From the NCBI RefSeq assembly GCF_946479415.1, contig NZ_CAMLFY010000041.1:1-35318 (forward strand): a stretch of 35,318 nt of DNA. The letters are read 5' to 3'. The translations under genes were made by a program, and so were the position numbers. The stretch is from an uncultured Shinella sp. (GTDB taxonomy: Bacteria; Pseudomonadota; Alphaproteobacteria; Rhizobiales; Rhizobiaceae). Below, piece after piece: positions 1 to 8,076 of this stretch. Numbering within the stretch: position 1 is the first letter of the stretch; the number at the start of each line of letters is the position of its first letter. Below the pieces are notes generated by a model, which worked only from the letters and a program-made list of their open reading frames with translations, ran no database searches and was not told the DNA's origin.

Positions 1-610
1 CACGCAGTTCAATCCCGTGAGTCGGCAATGGAACCTGCGCCACGACGGCGAAGGGCGCGCGGCAGAAGGTGTCTACGTGGCCGGGGATGGCAGCGCGATT
101 GGCGGCGCGGACGTCGCCGAACTGACCGGCGAGCGCAGTGCGTTGGCGCTGTTGAACGATATCGGCATGACGGTTTCGCCATCACGCCTGGCGTTTCTGG
201 ACCGCAGGCTCTCTCGTCTCGCGACGTTCCGGCGCGGTGCCGAGGCGTGCTTTCCTTTTCCTTCCGACTGGATCGGTGACACGCCCGACGACACAATACT
301 GTGCCGCTGCGAAAACGTGACTTTCGGAGATGCGCGCGCCGCGATCACGCGGTTTGATCCGCAGGAGGTCAATCGCTTGAAGGCACTTGCCCGGCCCGGA
401 ATGGGCCGGTGCCAGGGGCGCGTATGCGGCCCGGTGCTGGCCGAATTGCTGGCTGCGACGACCGGCAAACCGCTTGCGGATGTCGGTCGCCTCAGAGGGC
501 AGGCGCCGGTAAAGCCGATCAGCTATGGCGGCGCGGCAGGGCAGGCGAGTGACGATATTCAGAGATTCATGAGCGCCACGAAAAAGCGAGAGCCCGATGA
601 CGACATTTGA
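1..610 (+). CDS. FAD-dependent oxidoreductase with BFD-type [2Fe-2S] domain, C-terminal part (5' end outside window)
   Basis: The reading frame is open from base 2 leftwards, so only about the last 202 residues are present. The visible part begins in the end of an FAD/NAD(P) domain, with the GDGSAIGG-type loop that contacts FAD. It ends in a BFD-like iron-sulfur domain: a CxC pair (codons at 302 and 308) and a second pair CQGRVC (410 and 425), the four ligands expected for a [2Fe-2S] cluster. HcnB, opine oxidase subunit A and related amine/amino-acid dehydrogenase subunits share this layout. The stop overlaps the next start by 14 bases, which points to translational coupling with the DAO-family partner, as in HcnB/HcnC and OoxA/OoxB pairs. 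A small 2Fe-2S HcnA-like subunit would be expected upstream but is outside the window. The substrate cannot be read from the sequence; an imino or opine-type amino acid is inferred from the importer downstream. Confidence 0.85.
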   Translation, partial: TQFNPVSRQWNLRHDGEGRAAEGVYVAGDGSAIGGADVAELTGERSALALLNDIGMTVSPSRLAFLDRRLSRLATFRRGAEACFPFPSDWIGDTPDDTILCRCENVTFGDARAAITRFDPQEVNRLKALARPGMGRCQGRVCGPVLAELLAATTGKPLADVGRLRGQAPVKPISYGGAAGQASDDIQRFMSATKKREPDDDI

Positions 611-1742
611 GACGGATGTAGCCATTATTGGCGGCGGGATCGTTGGCGTTTGCTCGGCCTATCATATTGCAAAACGCGGTCGGCGCGTCATCCTTCTGGA
701 ACGCACCGTGGTCGGTTCCCAGGCGAGCGGGGTAAATTTCGGTGGGCTACGTACCAATGGAAGAGCCGAAGCCGAACTTCCGCTCAGCATGCGGGCGCGT
801 GGCACTTGGCGCCGGTTAGAAGACCTCGTCGGCAATGATTGTGAGACGGAAATGACCGGGCATGTCGAGGCCTGCGATGACGAACGCCACATGGCAGCCG
901 TCGAGCAATGGGCAGTCATGGCAAACGGCCATGGTGTCGGTGCCGAGCTGTTGACCGGAGCGGAAATCGCAACGCGGTTCCCCTGGATCGGCAGAAAGGT
1001 TCTGGGTGGATGTTATGTGAAGGAGGACGGTGCCTCGAACCCGCGCCTAGTCACACCGACATTCGCGGTCGCTGCTCGGAAGCTGGGTGTGGAAATACTG
1101 GAGCAAACGCCAGTGGTTGCCGTCTCGCACGATGCCGGGCGATTTACGATTGAGGCCTCCAACGGTGTGAAGATTCGCGCGCCCAATCTGGTTAATGCCG
1201 CCGGAGCGTGGGGTGCAAGGCTTGCTGCACAACTGGGTGACGCGTTTGCGCTCGATGTCATGGCACCACAGATGGTGGTCAGCGAACCCTTCACGCGAAG
1301 ACTGACCGCGACGGTTGACTATCCCGTGAACGGGCGTTTTTTCTATGCACGCCAGATCGGTCGCGGTAATCTGCTGTTCGGGCGTGGACCGGGGCGGGCC
1401 GATCTCGAAATGGGGCGGGCGAAGTATGTTCCGGACAATCTGTTCGATGCGGCGCGCATCGCCGTCGACATCATTCCGGCGTTACGCGGTCGTCTGATCC
1501 TTCGCACGTGGGGCGGGGTCGAAGGGAAAACAGCCGATTCTCTGCCCTATCTCGGCTTCAGTCGCCGGGTCGATGGTCTCATCCATGCCTTTGGCTTTTC
1601 CGGGCATGGGTTCCAGCTCGGCCCCGCGACCGGGGAGGTGGTTGCAGAGCTTGTGATCGATGGCAAGACCACGACGCAGATAGAAGATTGTGCCCCCTAT
1701 CGCTTCGCCGACCGGGGAATTGGCGCCGGCTCGGCGGGATGA
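597..1742 (+). CDS. DAO-family FAD-dependent oxidoreductase (opine oxidase B / HcnC-like)
   Basis: This 381-residue protein starts with a Rossmann dinucleotide motif, IIGGGIVGVCSAYHIAKRG at residues 9-27, followed by an acidic residue (LLER) that would bind the ribose of FAD. The C-terminal GFSGHGFQLGPATGE segment near residues 337-351 is the second FAD contact typical of D-amino-acid oxidase, sarcosine oxidase and glycine oxidase. The family oxidises secondary or primary amines at the alpha carbon, giving an imine that hydrolyses. The ATG at 597 lies inside the end of the upstream oxidoreductase, so the two are probably subunits of one complex. The gene ends one base before the convergent Lrp/AsnC gene. 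Its specificity (opine, D-amino acid, proline-like or N-methyl substrate) is not visible. Family assignment is firm; the opine-like role is inference. Confidence 0.85.
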   Translation: MTTFETDVAIIGGGIVGVCSAYHIAKRGRRVILLERTVVGSQASGVNFGGLRTNGRAEAELPLSMRARGTWRRLEDLVGNDCETEMTGHVEACDDERHMAAVEQWAVMANGHGVGAELLTGAEIATRFPWIGRKVLGGCYVKEDGASNPRLVTPTFAVAARKLGVEILEQTPVVAVSHDAGRFTIEASNGVKIRAPNLVNAAGAWGARLAAQLGDAFALDVMAPQMVVSEPFTRRLTATVDYPVNGRFFYARQIGRGNLLFGRGPGRADLEMGRAKYVPDNLFDAARIAVDIIPALRGRLILRTWGGVEGKTADSLPYLGFSRRVDGLIHAFGFSGHGFQLGPATGEVVAELVIDGKTTTQIEDCAPYRFADRGIGAGSAG

Positions 1743-1743
1743 C

Positions 1744-2286
1744 TCAGGCCATCTGCAACAGGTCCTCGTGTCGTGTGCTCTGGAGAAGGGAGGGCTGTGC
1801 CGGCTCGTTCTTGATTTCTTTCAGAACCACGAAACTATCGAGCCGCGACAGAGGCACATCGCCCTCCAGCAGTTCTCGTGAAATGGCCTCATAGGCTGCC
1901 ATATCCCTGCAATTGAACTGCAGCATGTAGTCGTATGGGCCACACAGGCCGAAACAGTGGGTAATTTCCGGGTGTTGGCGAATACGCCTGTTGAAGGTTT
2001 GAAAGTCGTTTACGCCGTGGTTCTTGAGCGAGATCGCGGCAAAGACGGTAACGGACGGATAGAGCCGGGCCCAATAGATTTCTGCTCGGTAGCCGGTGAT
2101 CAATCCCATCTTTTCGAGCCGCCTTACACGCTTGTGGCATGGGCTTGGAGAGATGCCGACGAGCGACGAAAGATCGAAGTTCGTAATGCGTCCGCTCTTT
2201 TGCAGCTCGGTCAGGATTCGAAGGTCGATGCGATCGATTTTCCCAGGCAGGTTCGGAAATTCGGACTTGGCGTCAAACAGGCTCAT
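1744..2286 (-). CDS. Lrp/AsnC-family transcriptional regulator
   Basis: The 180-residue product has the normal length of the family. An N-terminal helix-turn-helix (IDRIDLRILTELQKSGRI, then LSSLVGISPSPCHKRVRRLE) is followed by the small-molecule-binding RAM domain. I chose the ATG at 2286 rather than a longer frame because a GGAG ribosome-binding site lies about nine bases upstream and the protein then begins just before the usual IDxxDxxIL motif. Lrp/AsnC proteins are amino-acid-responsive regulators, often of adjacent catabolic or uptake genes. Its 3' end meets the oxidoreductase gene with no spacer, while its start is divergent from the LysR gene with 112 bases between start codons. It probably senses the amino-acid-like substrate of this module, but the ligand is unknown. 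Ectoine clusters often carry an AsnC-type regulator (DoeX), yet this gene sits closer to the oxidase genes. Confidence 0.9.
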   Translation of the reverse strand: MSLFDAKSEFPNLPGKIDRIDLRILTELQKSGRITNFDLSSLVGISPSPCHKRVRRLEKMGLITGYRAEIYWARLYPSVTVFAAISLKNHGVNDFQTFNRRIRQHPEITHCFGLCGPYDYMLQFNCRDMAAYEAISRELLEGDVPLSRLDSFVVLKEIKNEPAQPSLLQSTRHEDLLQMA

Positions 2287-2398
2287 TCTGCTAGTCTCCT
2301 TCAAGATCGTGCATGGCGATGATTGCACCTGCGGCAGGTTCCCTGCGTATTAGAGGAGCGATCGACTGAGCCGACAAACGAAAAAAAGGAACGTCTGA

Positions 2399-3295
2399 AT
2401 GAGCATTCAGCACTCAGAGAACGTCAGGATGCCTTGGCTGAGCGCGCTCGTGGCCTTCGAGGCGGCGGCCCGTCTCAAGAGCTTGAAGCTGGCGGCGATC
2501 GAGCTCAATCTCACGCCAGGCGCTATCAGTCGCCAGATAAAGGGCCTGGAGCAGTCGCTCGACGTCCTCCTGTTTTCCCGGCGCAACAATTCCATCGAAC
2601 TGACGGACTATGGACGCGCTTTCCTTGTGCGGGTGACAGCGGGTCTGGCGGAAATACGCGCCGGTGCCAAGGAACTTTCCGAAAAGGCCTCCGTGCTGAC
2701 CATTCGCGGGCCGGTGACATTGACGCAAAGATGGCTCATCCCCCGCATCGAGGGCTACAAGCGCGAAAATCCGAATGTCGACCTGCGCTTCAGAACGATC
2801 AATGCAACGGGCAGCGATAGCATCGATGTCGAGATAAAGTATGCGCGTGGCGAGCCCGCATCGCCAGATGGCATGGCCGAGCCATTCCTGCTGGACACGA
2901 CGGCTCCGGTTGGCAGGCGGGGTCTGACCGGGACGGAAGCAATTGCAAGGCCCGAGGATGTTCTTGCCCTGCCCATCTTGCAGGATACGGGCGATGGCTG
3001 GTCCTGGCTGCAGTGGACGCGTCATGTGGGTATTCCGTTCGTGCCCAAGCGTCGCACGATGGTTTTCGATACCGACGAGGCTGCAATCGACGCGTGCCTG
3101 TCCGGCCTCGGTGTCGCGCAGGTGAACACGTCCTTCATTGCGCCGCTTCTTCGCGATGGCAGCCTGTGTCGGCTCTGGCCGGATGCCGAGCCGGTCATCG
3201 GCGCCTATTATGCCGTGAGCCATACGTCCAGCAGGGCGGTCAAAAGCTTCGTCACCTGGCTGAAGATCCAGGGTGCGGCGGACGCGGTAAAATAA
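2399..3295 (+). CDS. LysR-family transcriptional regulator (GcvA-like)
   Basis: The product has 298 residues, normal for LysR proteins. The N-terminal winged helix is clear: LSALVAFEAAARLKSLKLAA, then ELNLTPGAISRQIKGLEQSL and the wing LFSRRNNSIELTDYGRAFL. The effector domain starts near residue 100 with LTIRGPVTLTQRWLIPRI, the form seen in the GcvA/AmpR branch. The start is supported by AAGGAA upstream of the ATG. The gene is divergent from the Lrp/AsnC gene and is followed 157 bases later by the ABC importer on the same strand, so it is a reasonable candidate activator of that importer, of the oxidases, or of both. LysR regulators usually bind a T-N11-A box in the divergent region; I did not find a box I could defend. 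The effector is unknown. Confidence 0.9.
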   Translation: MSIQHSENVRMPWLSALVAFEAAARLKSLKLAAIELNLTPGAISRQIKGLEQSLDVLLFSRRNNSIELTDYGRAFLVRVTAGLAEIRAGAKELSEKASVLTIRGPVTLTQRWLIPRIEGYKRENPNVDLRFRTINATGSDSIDVEIKYARGEPASPDGMAEPFLLDTTAPVGRRGLTGTEAIARPEDVLALPILQDTGDGWSWLQWTRHVGIPFVPKRRTMVFDTDEAAIDACLSGLGVAQVNTSFIAPLLRDGSLCRLWPDAEPVIGAYYAVSHTSSRAVKSFVTWLKIQGAADAVK

Positions 3296-3452
3296 AAGCA
3301 CCGCATATCCGACCTAACTGACATTTTGTGCTGTGATACCTGTCACCTTCGCTCAAACGTGGCCGAAGCGATCTTTAAGCTGGGCTTCGTTGAACGGAAA
3401 TCAGCCTTGACGCAAAGCCGATGCGATTCAAGAAAACAAAGGGAACAGAGTG

Positions 3453-4325
3453 ATGAAACTCAGCAAACGATATCTGCTCATGTCTATTTTTGCGGCCGGG
3501 TTCAGCGCGAATACCGCCTTGGCGGAGGAAATGCGAACGGTGAAGCTCGCAACGGACGGTACCTATGCGCCATTCAACTACACGGATGCCTCCGGCAAGC
3601 TCATCGGTTTCGAGGTGGACTTCGTCAACGATGTTTGCCCGCGCATCAAGGTGAAGTGCGAGTGGGTCATTCAGAATTTCGACGGTATGATCCCAGCCCT
3701 GAATGATCGCCGTTTCGATGCCATCCTCGCCTCGCTGTCGATCACCGATGAGCGTGCCAAGTCGGTCGATTTTTCAATTCCCTACTATGCTGGTCCCACG
3801 CGTCTGATCGCGGCGGCGGATAGCGCGCTCGGCCAGTTGAACGACGGCAAGGGCGTCACGATCTTGCTCGGTTCCATGTCCGACAACGATAAGTCCATCC
3901 TCGACGCTATCTCCAAGTCGCTTGCTTCGGCGACGGTCGGCGTGGAGAGGGCATCGACCCATGCGACGTTCTTCGAGGAAACCTTTCCCGGTGTGAAGAT
4001 CAAGGTTTATGACAAGGGCGAGAACATGCTGCTCGATCTCGTTTCCGGTCGGATCGATGCCGCCGTCGACGGTGCCGGCTCGACGTTGAACTTCATCCAG
4101 GAACAGGAAAAGGACGGCCGGAAGTTCGTCGCCTTCGGGCCTGCGCTGAAGGGCGGTGCGCTCGGGAAAGGCGTAGCCCTCGCATTTCGCAAGGGCGAGG
4201 ATGCGCAATTGCGCGAGCAGTTCAATACGGCAATCCGTCAGGCGACGGCCGATGGCACCATATCGCGGATCAGCGTGAAATGGATCGGCGTCGATGGGGC
4301 CATCCCGGAAAATGCCGCCCAATGA
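3453..4325 (+). CDS. Polar amino-acid/opine ABC transporter substrate-binding protein
   Basis: This 290-residue protein starts with a Sec signal peptide (MKLSKRYLLMSIFAAGFSAN then TALA, probable cleavage before EEM). The mature part follows the HisJ/ArgT/OccT pattern: VKLATDGTYAPFNYTDASGK with GFEVDFVNDVC, then FDGMIPALNDRRFDAILASLSITDERAK. The acidic and aromatic residues in these segments form the ligand pocket for the alpha-amino and carboxylate groups in this family. A GTG codon directly precedes the ATG; I prefer the ATG because its spacing to GGGAACAG is better. The stop overlaps the first permease start (ATGA). The sequence does not resemble EhuB, the ectoine-binding protein of rhizobia, in the conserved pocket segments I can recall, so basic amino acids or opines are more likely ligands than ectoine. 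Confidence 0.9.
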   Translation: MKLSKRYLLMSIFAAGFSANTALAEEMRTVKLATDGTYAPFNYTDASGKLIGFEVDFVNDVCPRIKVKCEWVIQNFDGMIPALNDRRFDAILASLSITDERAKSVDFSIPYYAGPTRLIAAADSALGQLNDGKGVTILLGSMSDNDKSILDAISKSLASATVGVERASTHATFFEETFPGVKIKVYDKGENMLLDLVSGRIDAAVDGAGSTLNFIQEQEKDGRKFVAFGPALKGGALGKGVALAFRKGEDAQLREQFNTAIRQATADGTISRISVKWIGVDGAIPENAAQ

Positions 4326-5041
4326 ACCCCCTCGAGCTTCTTGCCTTCGGTGCGACAGGCTGGGGAGACGAGATAGCGCGCGGCACTGCGATGACCCTCC
4401 TCATCGCAGTGCTGGGCTTTGTCGGTGGGCTCGTGATCGGTTTGCCGATAGCCTTGGCGCGCCTGTCCGACATTCTTCCCCTGCGTGTGTTCGCCACGAT
4501 CTATGTAACTGTGCTGCGCGGCGTACCGGAGCTGCTTGTCATCTATCTGCTGTTTTTCGGAGGTGGCCATTTTTATCGGCAGATAGCGGAGGCTTTCGGC
4601 TATTCCGGAAATGTATCGGCGGATGCGTTCAGCGCCGGGATTTCAGCGATCGTGCTCGTTTCGGCAGCTTACAGTGCGGAAGTGCTGCGCGGCGCGCTTC
4701 GGGCCATACCCAGAGGGCAGATCGAGGCGGCGCAGGCCTACGGGATGCGGCCCTGGACGATCCTGGTTCAGGTGAAGCTGCCGCAGATGCTGCGCTACGC
4801 TCTGCCCTCCCTTGCCAATATCTGGCAGATGGTCCTCAAGGATACCGCCCTTGTCTCGGTCACTGGGCTCGTCGAACTGATGCGCACGATCGATGTGGCG
4901 GCCGGGTCCACGCGTAATCCATTTCTGTTTTATCTGGTGGCGATCGCGCTCTTTCTGGCTATCACCACGGCGTCCAATCGGCTGTTCGAGCTTTGGGAGC
5001 GCCACTTCACACGACATGTTCTCAAGGGGTACGGCAAATGA
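4322..5041 (+). CDS. Polar amino-acid/opine ABC transporter permease 1 (HisQ/OccQ type)
   Basis: The 239-residue membrane protein has about five hydrophobic segments. Its cytoplasmic EAA loop, IEAAQAYGMRPWTILVQVKL with PQMLRYALPSLANIW after it, docks on the ATPase. The N-terminal TLLIAVLGFVGGLVIGLPIA helix and VLRGVPELLVIYLLFFGGG are characteristic of the HisM/HisQ family. I set the start at 4322, where ATGA overlaps the stop of the binding-protein gene, rather than further upstream where the frame stays open. The next permease starts in the same ATGA manner. With the second permease it would form the heterodimeric channel for the imported amino-acid-like substrate. Confidence 0.9.
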   Translation: MNPLELLAFGATGWGDEIARGTAMTLLIAVLGFVGGLVIGLPIALARLSDILPLRVFATIYVTVLRGVPELLVIYLLFFGGGHFYRQIAEAFGYSGNVSADAFSAGISAIVLVSAAYSAEVLRGALRAIPRGQIEAAQAYGMRPWTILVQVKLPQMLRYALPSLANIWQMVLKDTALVSVTGLVELMRTIDVAAGSTRNPFLFYLVAIALFLAITTASNRLFELWERHFTRHVLKGYGK

Positions 5042-5733
5042 GATGGGATGTCATTGTCGACTGCTTTCCAGAACTGTTGAGCGTGGTTCCTGTCACCTTG
5101 CAACTCGCGGTCTCTTCCGTCGGCGCAGGCATCGCTCTGGCAATCCTCATCGCGGTTGCAAGGCTCTCGCAAGTGCCGGTGCTCGAGAGACTGGCACGGG
5201 GCTATGTGTATGTTATCCGCGGCACCCCGCTGCTGGTTCAGGTGTTTTTCATCTACTATGGTGTGGGGCAACTCGATATCGTTCGTAGCTCGGTCTTCTG
5301 GCCGTTCTTCCGCGAAGCCTATTCCTGTGCCTTCCTGGCGTTGTCTCTCAATACAGCCGCCTATGGCAGCGAGATTGTCAGAGGCGGGCTTCTTTCCGTG
5401 CCGCATGGTCAGATTGAGGCCGCCCGCGCGTTCGGTCTCAGCGGTTTCCAGAGTTTCCGCATGATCATCTTCCCACAGGCCTTGCGGATCATGTTGCCGG
5501 CCTATGGCAATGAATTGATCCTGATCATCAAGGGCACATCTCTTGCCAGCACGATCACCATTATCGAACTCACAGGGATGGCAAGGATACTTGCATCGCG
5601 CACCTACGCGCCGATCGAGGTCTTCATCTCGGCCGGCATAATCTATCTGGCGCTCAACATCGCCATGACACTCGTCGTGCAGTTCATGGAAGCGCGTCTC
5701 AAACGTGGCGGTGGTTTTGCCATGGAGGGCTGA
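5038..5733 (+). CDS. Polar amino-acid/opine ABC transporter permease 2 (HisM/OccM type)
   Basis: This 231-residue protein is the second channel subunit. It begins MRWDVIVDCFPELLSVVPVT, has the YVIRGTPLLVQVFFIYYGVG segment that is a family hallmark, and carries an EAA loop, IEAARAFGLSGFQSFRMIIF. The ATG at 5038 overlaps the stop of the preceding permease (ATGA), so the frame was started there although it is open further upstream. About five membrane helices can be picked out. The ATPase follows after 75 non-coding bases containing a short GCGGC-GTA-GCCGC hairpin at 5762-5774, which may protect or attenuate message between permease and ATPase genes. Confidence 0.9.
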   Translation: MRWDVIVDCFPELLSVVPVTLQLAVSSVGAGIALAILIAVARLSQVPVLERLARGYVYVIRGTPLLVQVFFIYYGVGQLDIVRSSVFWPFFREAYSCAFLALSLNTAAYGSEIVRGGLLSVPHGQIEAARAFGLSGFQSFRMIIFPQALRIMLPAYGNELILIIKGTSLASTITIIELTGMARILASRTYAPIEVFISAGIIYLALNIAMTLVVQFMEARLKRGGGFAMEG

Positions 5734-5808
5734 ACCGCAATTTTCAACCCACTGCACGAGCGCGGCGTAGCCGCTTTCATAGGCTCAAGATAAAAGCGAG
5801 AATCTCAT

Positions 5809-6591
5809 ATGCCAACTGAAATCGCGACTCCCGTCGAATATCGCACGCCGACGATCGAGACACGGGACCTCAGAAAGAGTTTTGCCAGCCTTGAAGTGCT
5901 TAAAGGCATCGACTTCAAGGCGTGGGAACATCAGGTCATATCGATCATCGGTGCGAGTGGGTCGGGCAAGAGCACTTTCCTGCGCTGTCTGAATTTCCTC
6001 GAGAAGCCTTCTTCCGGCCAGATTGCGTTCAAGGGGGAGACGATTGAAATCAACCCTTCGAGGCCGCCGCGGTATAATGAGGTCAAGGAACTGCGCTTGA
6101 AAACGGCGATGGTGTTCCAGCAGTTCAATCTTTGGTCGCACTGGACCGTGCTGGAAAATATCACCAAGGTTCCGCGCCATGTCCACGGAAAGTCTCCGGA
6201 TCATTGCCGGAATCGCGCAATGGACCTGCTTGATCGGGTGGGGCTGGCCGATAAAGCCAGTGCCTATCCGGCTTCCCTCTCCGGCGGGCAGCAGCAGCGT
6301 GTTGCTATTGCGCGGGCACTGGCGGTCGATCCCGAACTTTTGTTGTTCGACGAGCCGACATCCGCCCTGGACCCCGAACTCGTCGGCGAAGTTCTTTCGG
6401 TGATTCGCTCGCTGGCTGAGGAGGGTCGCACCATGCTCGTGGTCACCCATGAAATGGGGTTTGCCCGTGAGGTCTCCGATCGAGTCGTCTTCTTCCATCA
6501 AGGACTAATCGAGGAAGAGGGGCCGCCCGGTGAGGTTCTGGTGCGACCGCAAAGCCGTCGCCTCGCGGCATTCCTGGGATCTGTACGTTGA
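5809..6591 (+). CDS. Polar amino-acid/opine ABC transporter ATP-binding protein (HisP/OccP type)
   Basis: The 260-residue protein has all ABC ATPase motifs: Walker [10 protein letters not shown] (residues about 48-56), Q-loop [17 protein letters not shown], signature [16 protein letters not shown], Walker [15 protein letters not shown] and the H-loop histidine in [12 protein letters not shown]. The insert [13 protein letters not shown] before the Q-loop and the [17 protein letters not shown] tail match the polar amino-acid subfamily (HisP, ArtP, OccP). It powers the importer encoded by the three genes upstream. Length is typical. No catabolic gene follows on this strand; 282 bases of uncertain DNA separate it from the convergent M20 amidohydrolase gene. 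Confidence 0.95.
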   Translation: MPTEIATPVEYRTPTIETRDLRKSFASLEVLKGIDFKAWEHQVISIIGASGSGKSTFLRCLNFLEKPSSGQIAFKGETIEINPSRPPRYNEVKELRLKTAMVFQQFNLWSHWTVLENITKVPRHVHGKSPDHCRNRAMDLLDRVGLADKASAYPASLSGGQQQRVAIARALAVDPELLLFDEPTSALDPELVGEVLSVIRSLAEEGRTMLVVTHEMGFAREVSDRVVFFHQGLIEEEGPPGEVLVRPQSRRLAAFLGSVR

Positions 6592-6873
6592 GGCAGGGGA
6601 ATAACTGCTTACTAAAGACGAATTGGCGTATTTTTTAAAATCGCGAGGTTGATGGCAGCCAATGTCCATGACGGTCGAGGTCAGTCCTCTGCAGGATGGA
6701 AAGCGGGCGTTCGATCCGCTGGCAAGAAAGTCGTTTCGGTAGCGTCCGCAACTACGATAAGGACGGTAAACACAGGAGGCCGCAGAGATGCTCCGCACGA
6801 GTATTACGGCGGCGCTCTCATGGAACATGGCAACCTCAGTGAGAAGGAAATTCTCAGTGGCAGGCCAGCTCTC
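6592..6873. other. Non-coding gap with short ORF remnants between convergent units
   Basis: This gap lies between the convergent ATPase and M20 genes. It holds an AT-richer start (TTTTTTAAAA near 6631-6640) and a 26-codon + strand frame starting at 6662. It also holds a strong AGGAGG ribosome-binding site at 6775 placed correctly before an ATG at 6788, whose 62-codon frame runs into the antisense of the M20 gene. A small inverted repeat TGAGAA-GGAAA-TTCTCA at 6840-6856 sits just after the M20 stop and could be a weak terminator for that strand. I recognise no protein family in the short frames; they may be the 5' remnant of a deleted gene. Confidence 0.4.
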
Positions 6874-8076
6874 CTACGCTATTGTCGGTTCCGCAAGAAA
6901 CGTCGTCGCAGCCCGAGCCAAGACCGCCGCCCCGATCGGGAGGGCGCTCTCGTCGACGCGAAACTTGGGATGGTGAAGCGGATAGACCGCATCGATGGCC
7001 TCGTTGCGAATGCCGAGGCGGAAGTATACGGACGGCCGTTTCTCGCTGTAGAACGCAAAGTCGTCCGCGGCGGTCCAGCCGGGCGCATTAATGACATTGT
7101 CGCGCCCGACCACATCCGCACCCGCCTGCTGGATGATGTCAACCATTTCCGGTGCGTTGACGACCGGCGGCTCGCCGCGGTGGAGTTTGATGTCGACATT
7201 GGCGCCGTGTGCCGCGGCGAGGCTTTCAAGGATCTGGCGCAGGCGACGCCAGGCCTTCTGCCGGGTTTCCTCATGGCCGCTGCGGATCGTGCCCTTCAAC
7301 CGGACTTCAGGGGCGATGACATTGTACGCACCGCCGCCCTCGATGCCTGTAACGGAAACGACCAGTGGGTCGTAGGGATCGATTTCCCGCGAAACGATCT
7401 TCTGCAGTTCCGTGACCATTGAGCAGGCCACGGCGATCGCGTCCACGCCGTCCGAAGGCTTTGCGGCATGGGCGGAATTGCCGGTAACCACGACGTCGAA
7501 GGTATCGCAGGCAAGCGTGTAGGGACCGGCGCCAACTGCAATCCGCCCGGCTGGGATGTAAGGATCCACGTGGATGCCGATTGCAGCATCCACGTCATCC
7601 AGCAGGCCTTCCGCGATCACACGCCGGCCGCCGAGCGGTTCGGCTTCCTCCGCCGGCTGGAAGATCAGCCGCACGGTGCCGTTGAAGGTATGCTTCCGAC
7701 TGTTCAGCAACACTGCGGCGGCGTAGCCCATTGCGGCATGAGCATCGTGGCCGCAGGCATGCATCACGCCCGGCCGCTCCGATGCAAACGGCACGCCCGA
7801 CGTCTCGTTGATCGGCAAGGCATCGATATCTGCGCGGATCACCACCTTGCGGTTGGACGGGCCGGCCGTGCCGACAATGTCGAGGGCAAGCCCGAAGCCG
7901 GCGACGGGCCGAACCGCTTCAAGACCAGCCTCCTCGAGGACCTGCTTCAAATAGGCCTGTGTCTCGCGCTCTACATTCGAGAGTTCCGGATTGCGGTGGA
8001 GGTGTCGCCGGATGTCGATCATCCGGCGTTCCAGGGCAGGTTCCATTCCAGCTGTCTCGGGTTCACGCTTTGACAT
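6874..8076 (-). CDS. M20-family (hippurate hydrolase-like) amidohydrolase in ectoine-type operon
   Basis: The 400-residue protein is a full-length M20D amidohydrolase. Motifs in order are RRHLHRNPELS (23-33), RADIDALPINE (81-91), MHACGHDAH (105-113) with Cys108 and His110 as metal ligands, FQPAEE (139-144) with the catalytic glutamates, GIHVDP (167-172) with a metal histidine, and a C-terminal PLHHPKF histidine. The family hydrolyses N-acyl amino acids and amides using two divalent metals. Its start lies 14 bases inside the end of the M24 hydrolase gene, so the two are translationally coupled. Ectoine hydrolase releases N-acetyl-2,4-diaminobutyrate, normally deacetylated by EutE/DoeB, which is an AstE/AspA-type enzyme. 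The position here suggests an M20 enzyme taking that step, but this is inference; indole-acetyl-amino-acid or hippurate-type substrates cannot be excluded. Confidence 0.9.
   Translation of the reverse strand: MSKREPETAGMEPALERRMIDIRRHLHRNPELSNVERETQAYLKQVLEEAGLEAVRPVAGFGLALDIVGTAGPSNRKVVIRADIDALPINETSGVPFASERPGVMHACGHDAHAAMGYAAAVLLNSRKHTFNGTVRLIFQPAEEAEPLGGRRVIAEGLLDDVDAAIGIHVDPYIPAGRIAVGAGPYTLACDTFDVVVTGNSAHAAKPSDGVDAIAVACSMVTELQKIVSREIDPYDPLVVSVTGIEGGGAYNVIAPEVRLKGTIRSGHEETRQKAWRRLRQILESLAAAHGANVDIKLHRGEPPVVNAPEMVDIIQQAGADVVGRDNVINAPGWTAADDFAFYSEKRPSVYFRLGIRNEAIDAVYPLHHPKFRVDESALPIGAAVLARAATTFLAEPTIA

Noticed and set aside
3296..3452. Promoter with TTGACG near 3406 for the importer operon
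   Set aside because: A -35-like hexamer is visible but no acceptable -10 at 16-18 bases, so it is not listed as a feature.
3453..6591. Assignment of the importer as the ectoine transporter EhuABCD
   Set aside because: Closeness to the ectoine-type operon makes this tempting, but the binding protein has HisJ/OccT pocket segments, the gene order and strand differ, and it pairs better with the LysR gene and oxidases beside it.
6649..7422. 257-codon + strand frame opposite the M20 gene
   Set aside because: Most of it is antisense to conserved M20 coding sequence, and its product is charged with no recognisable domain.
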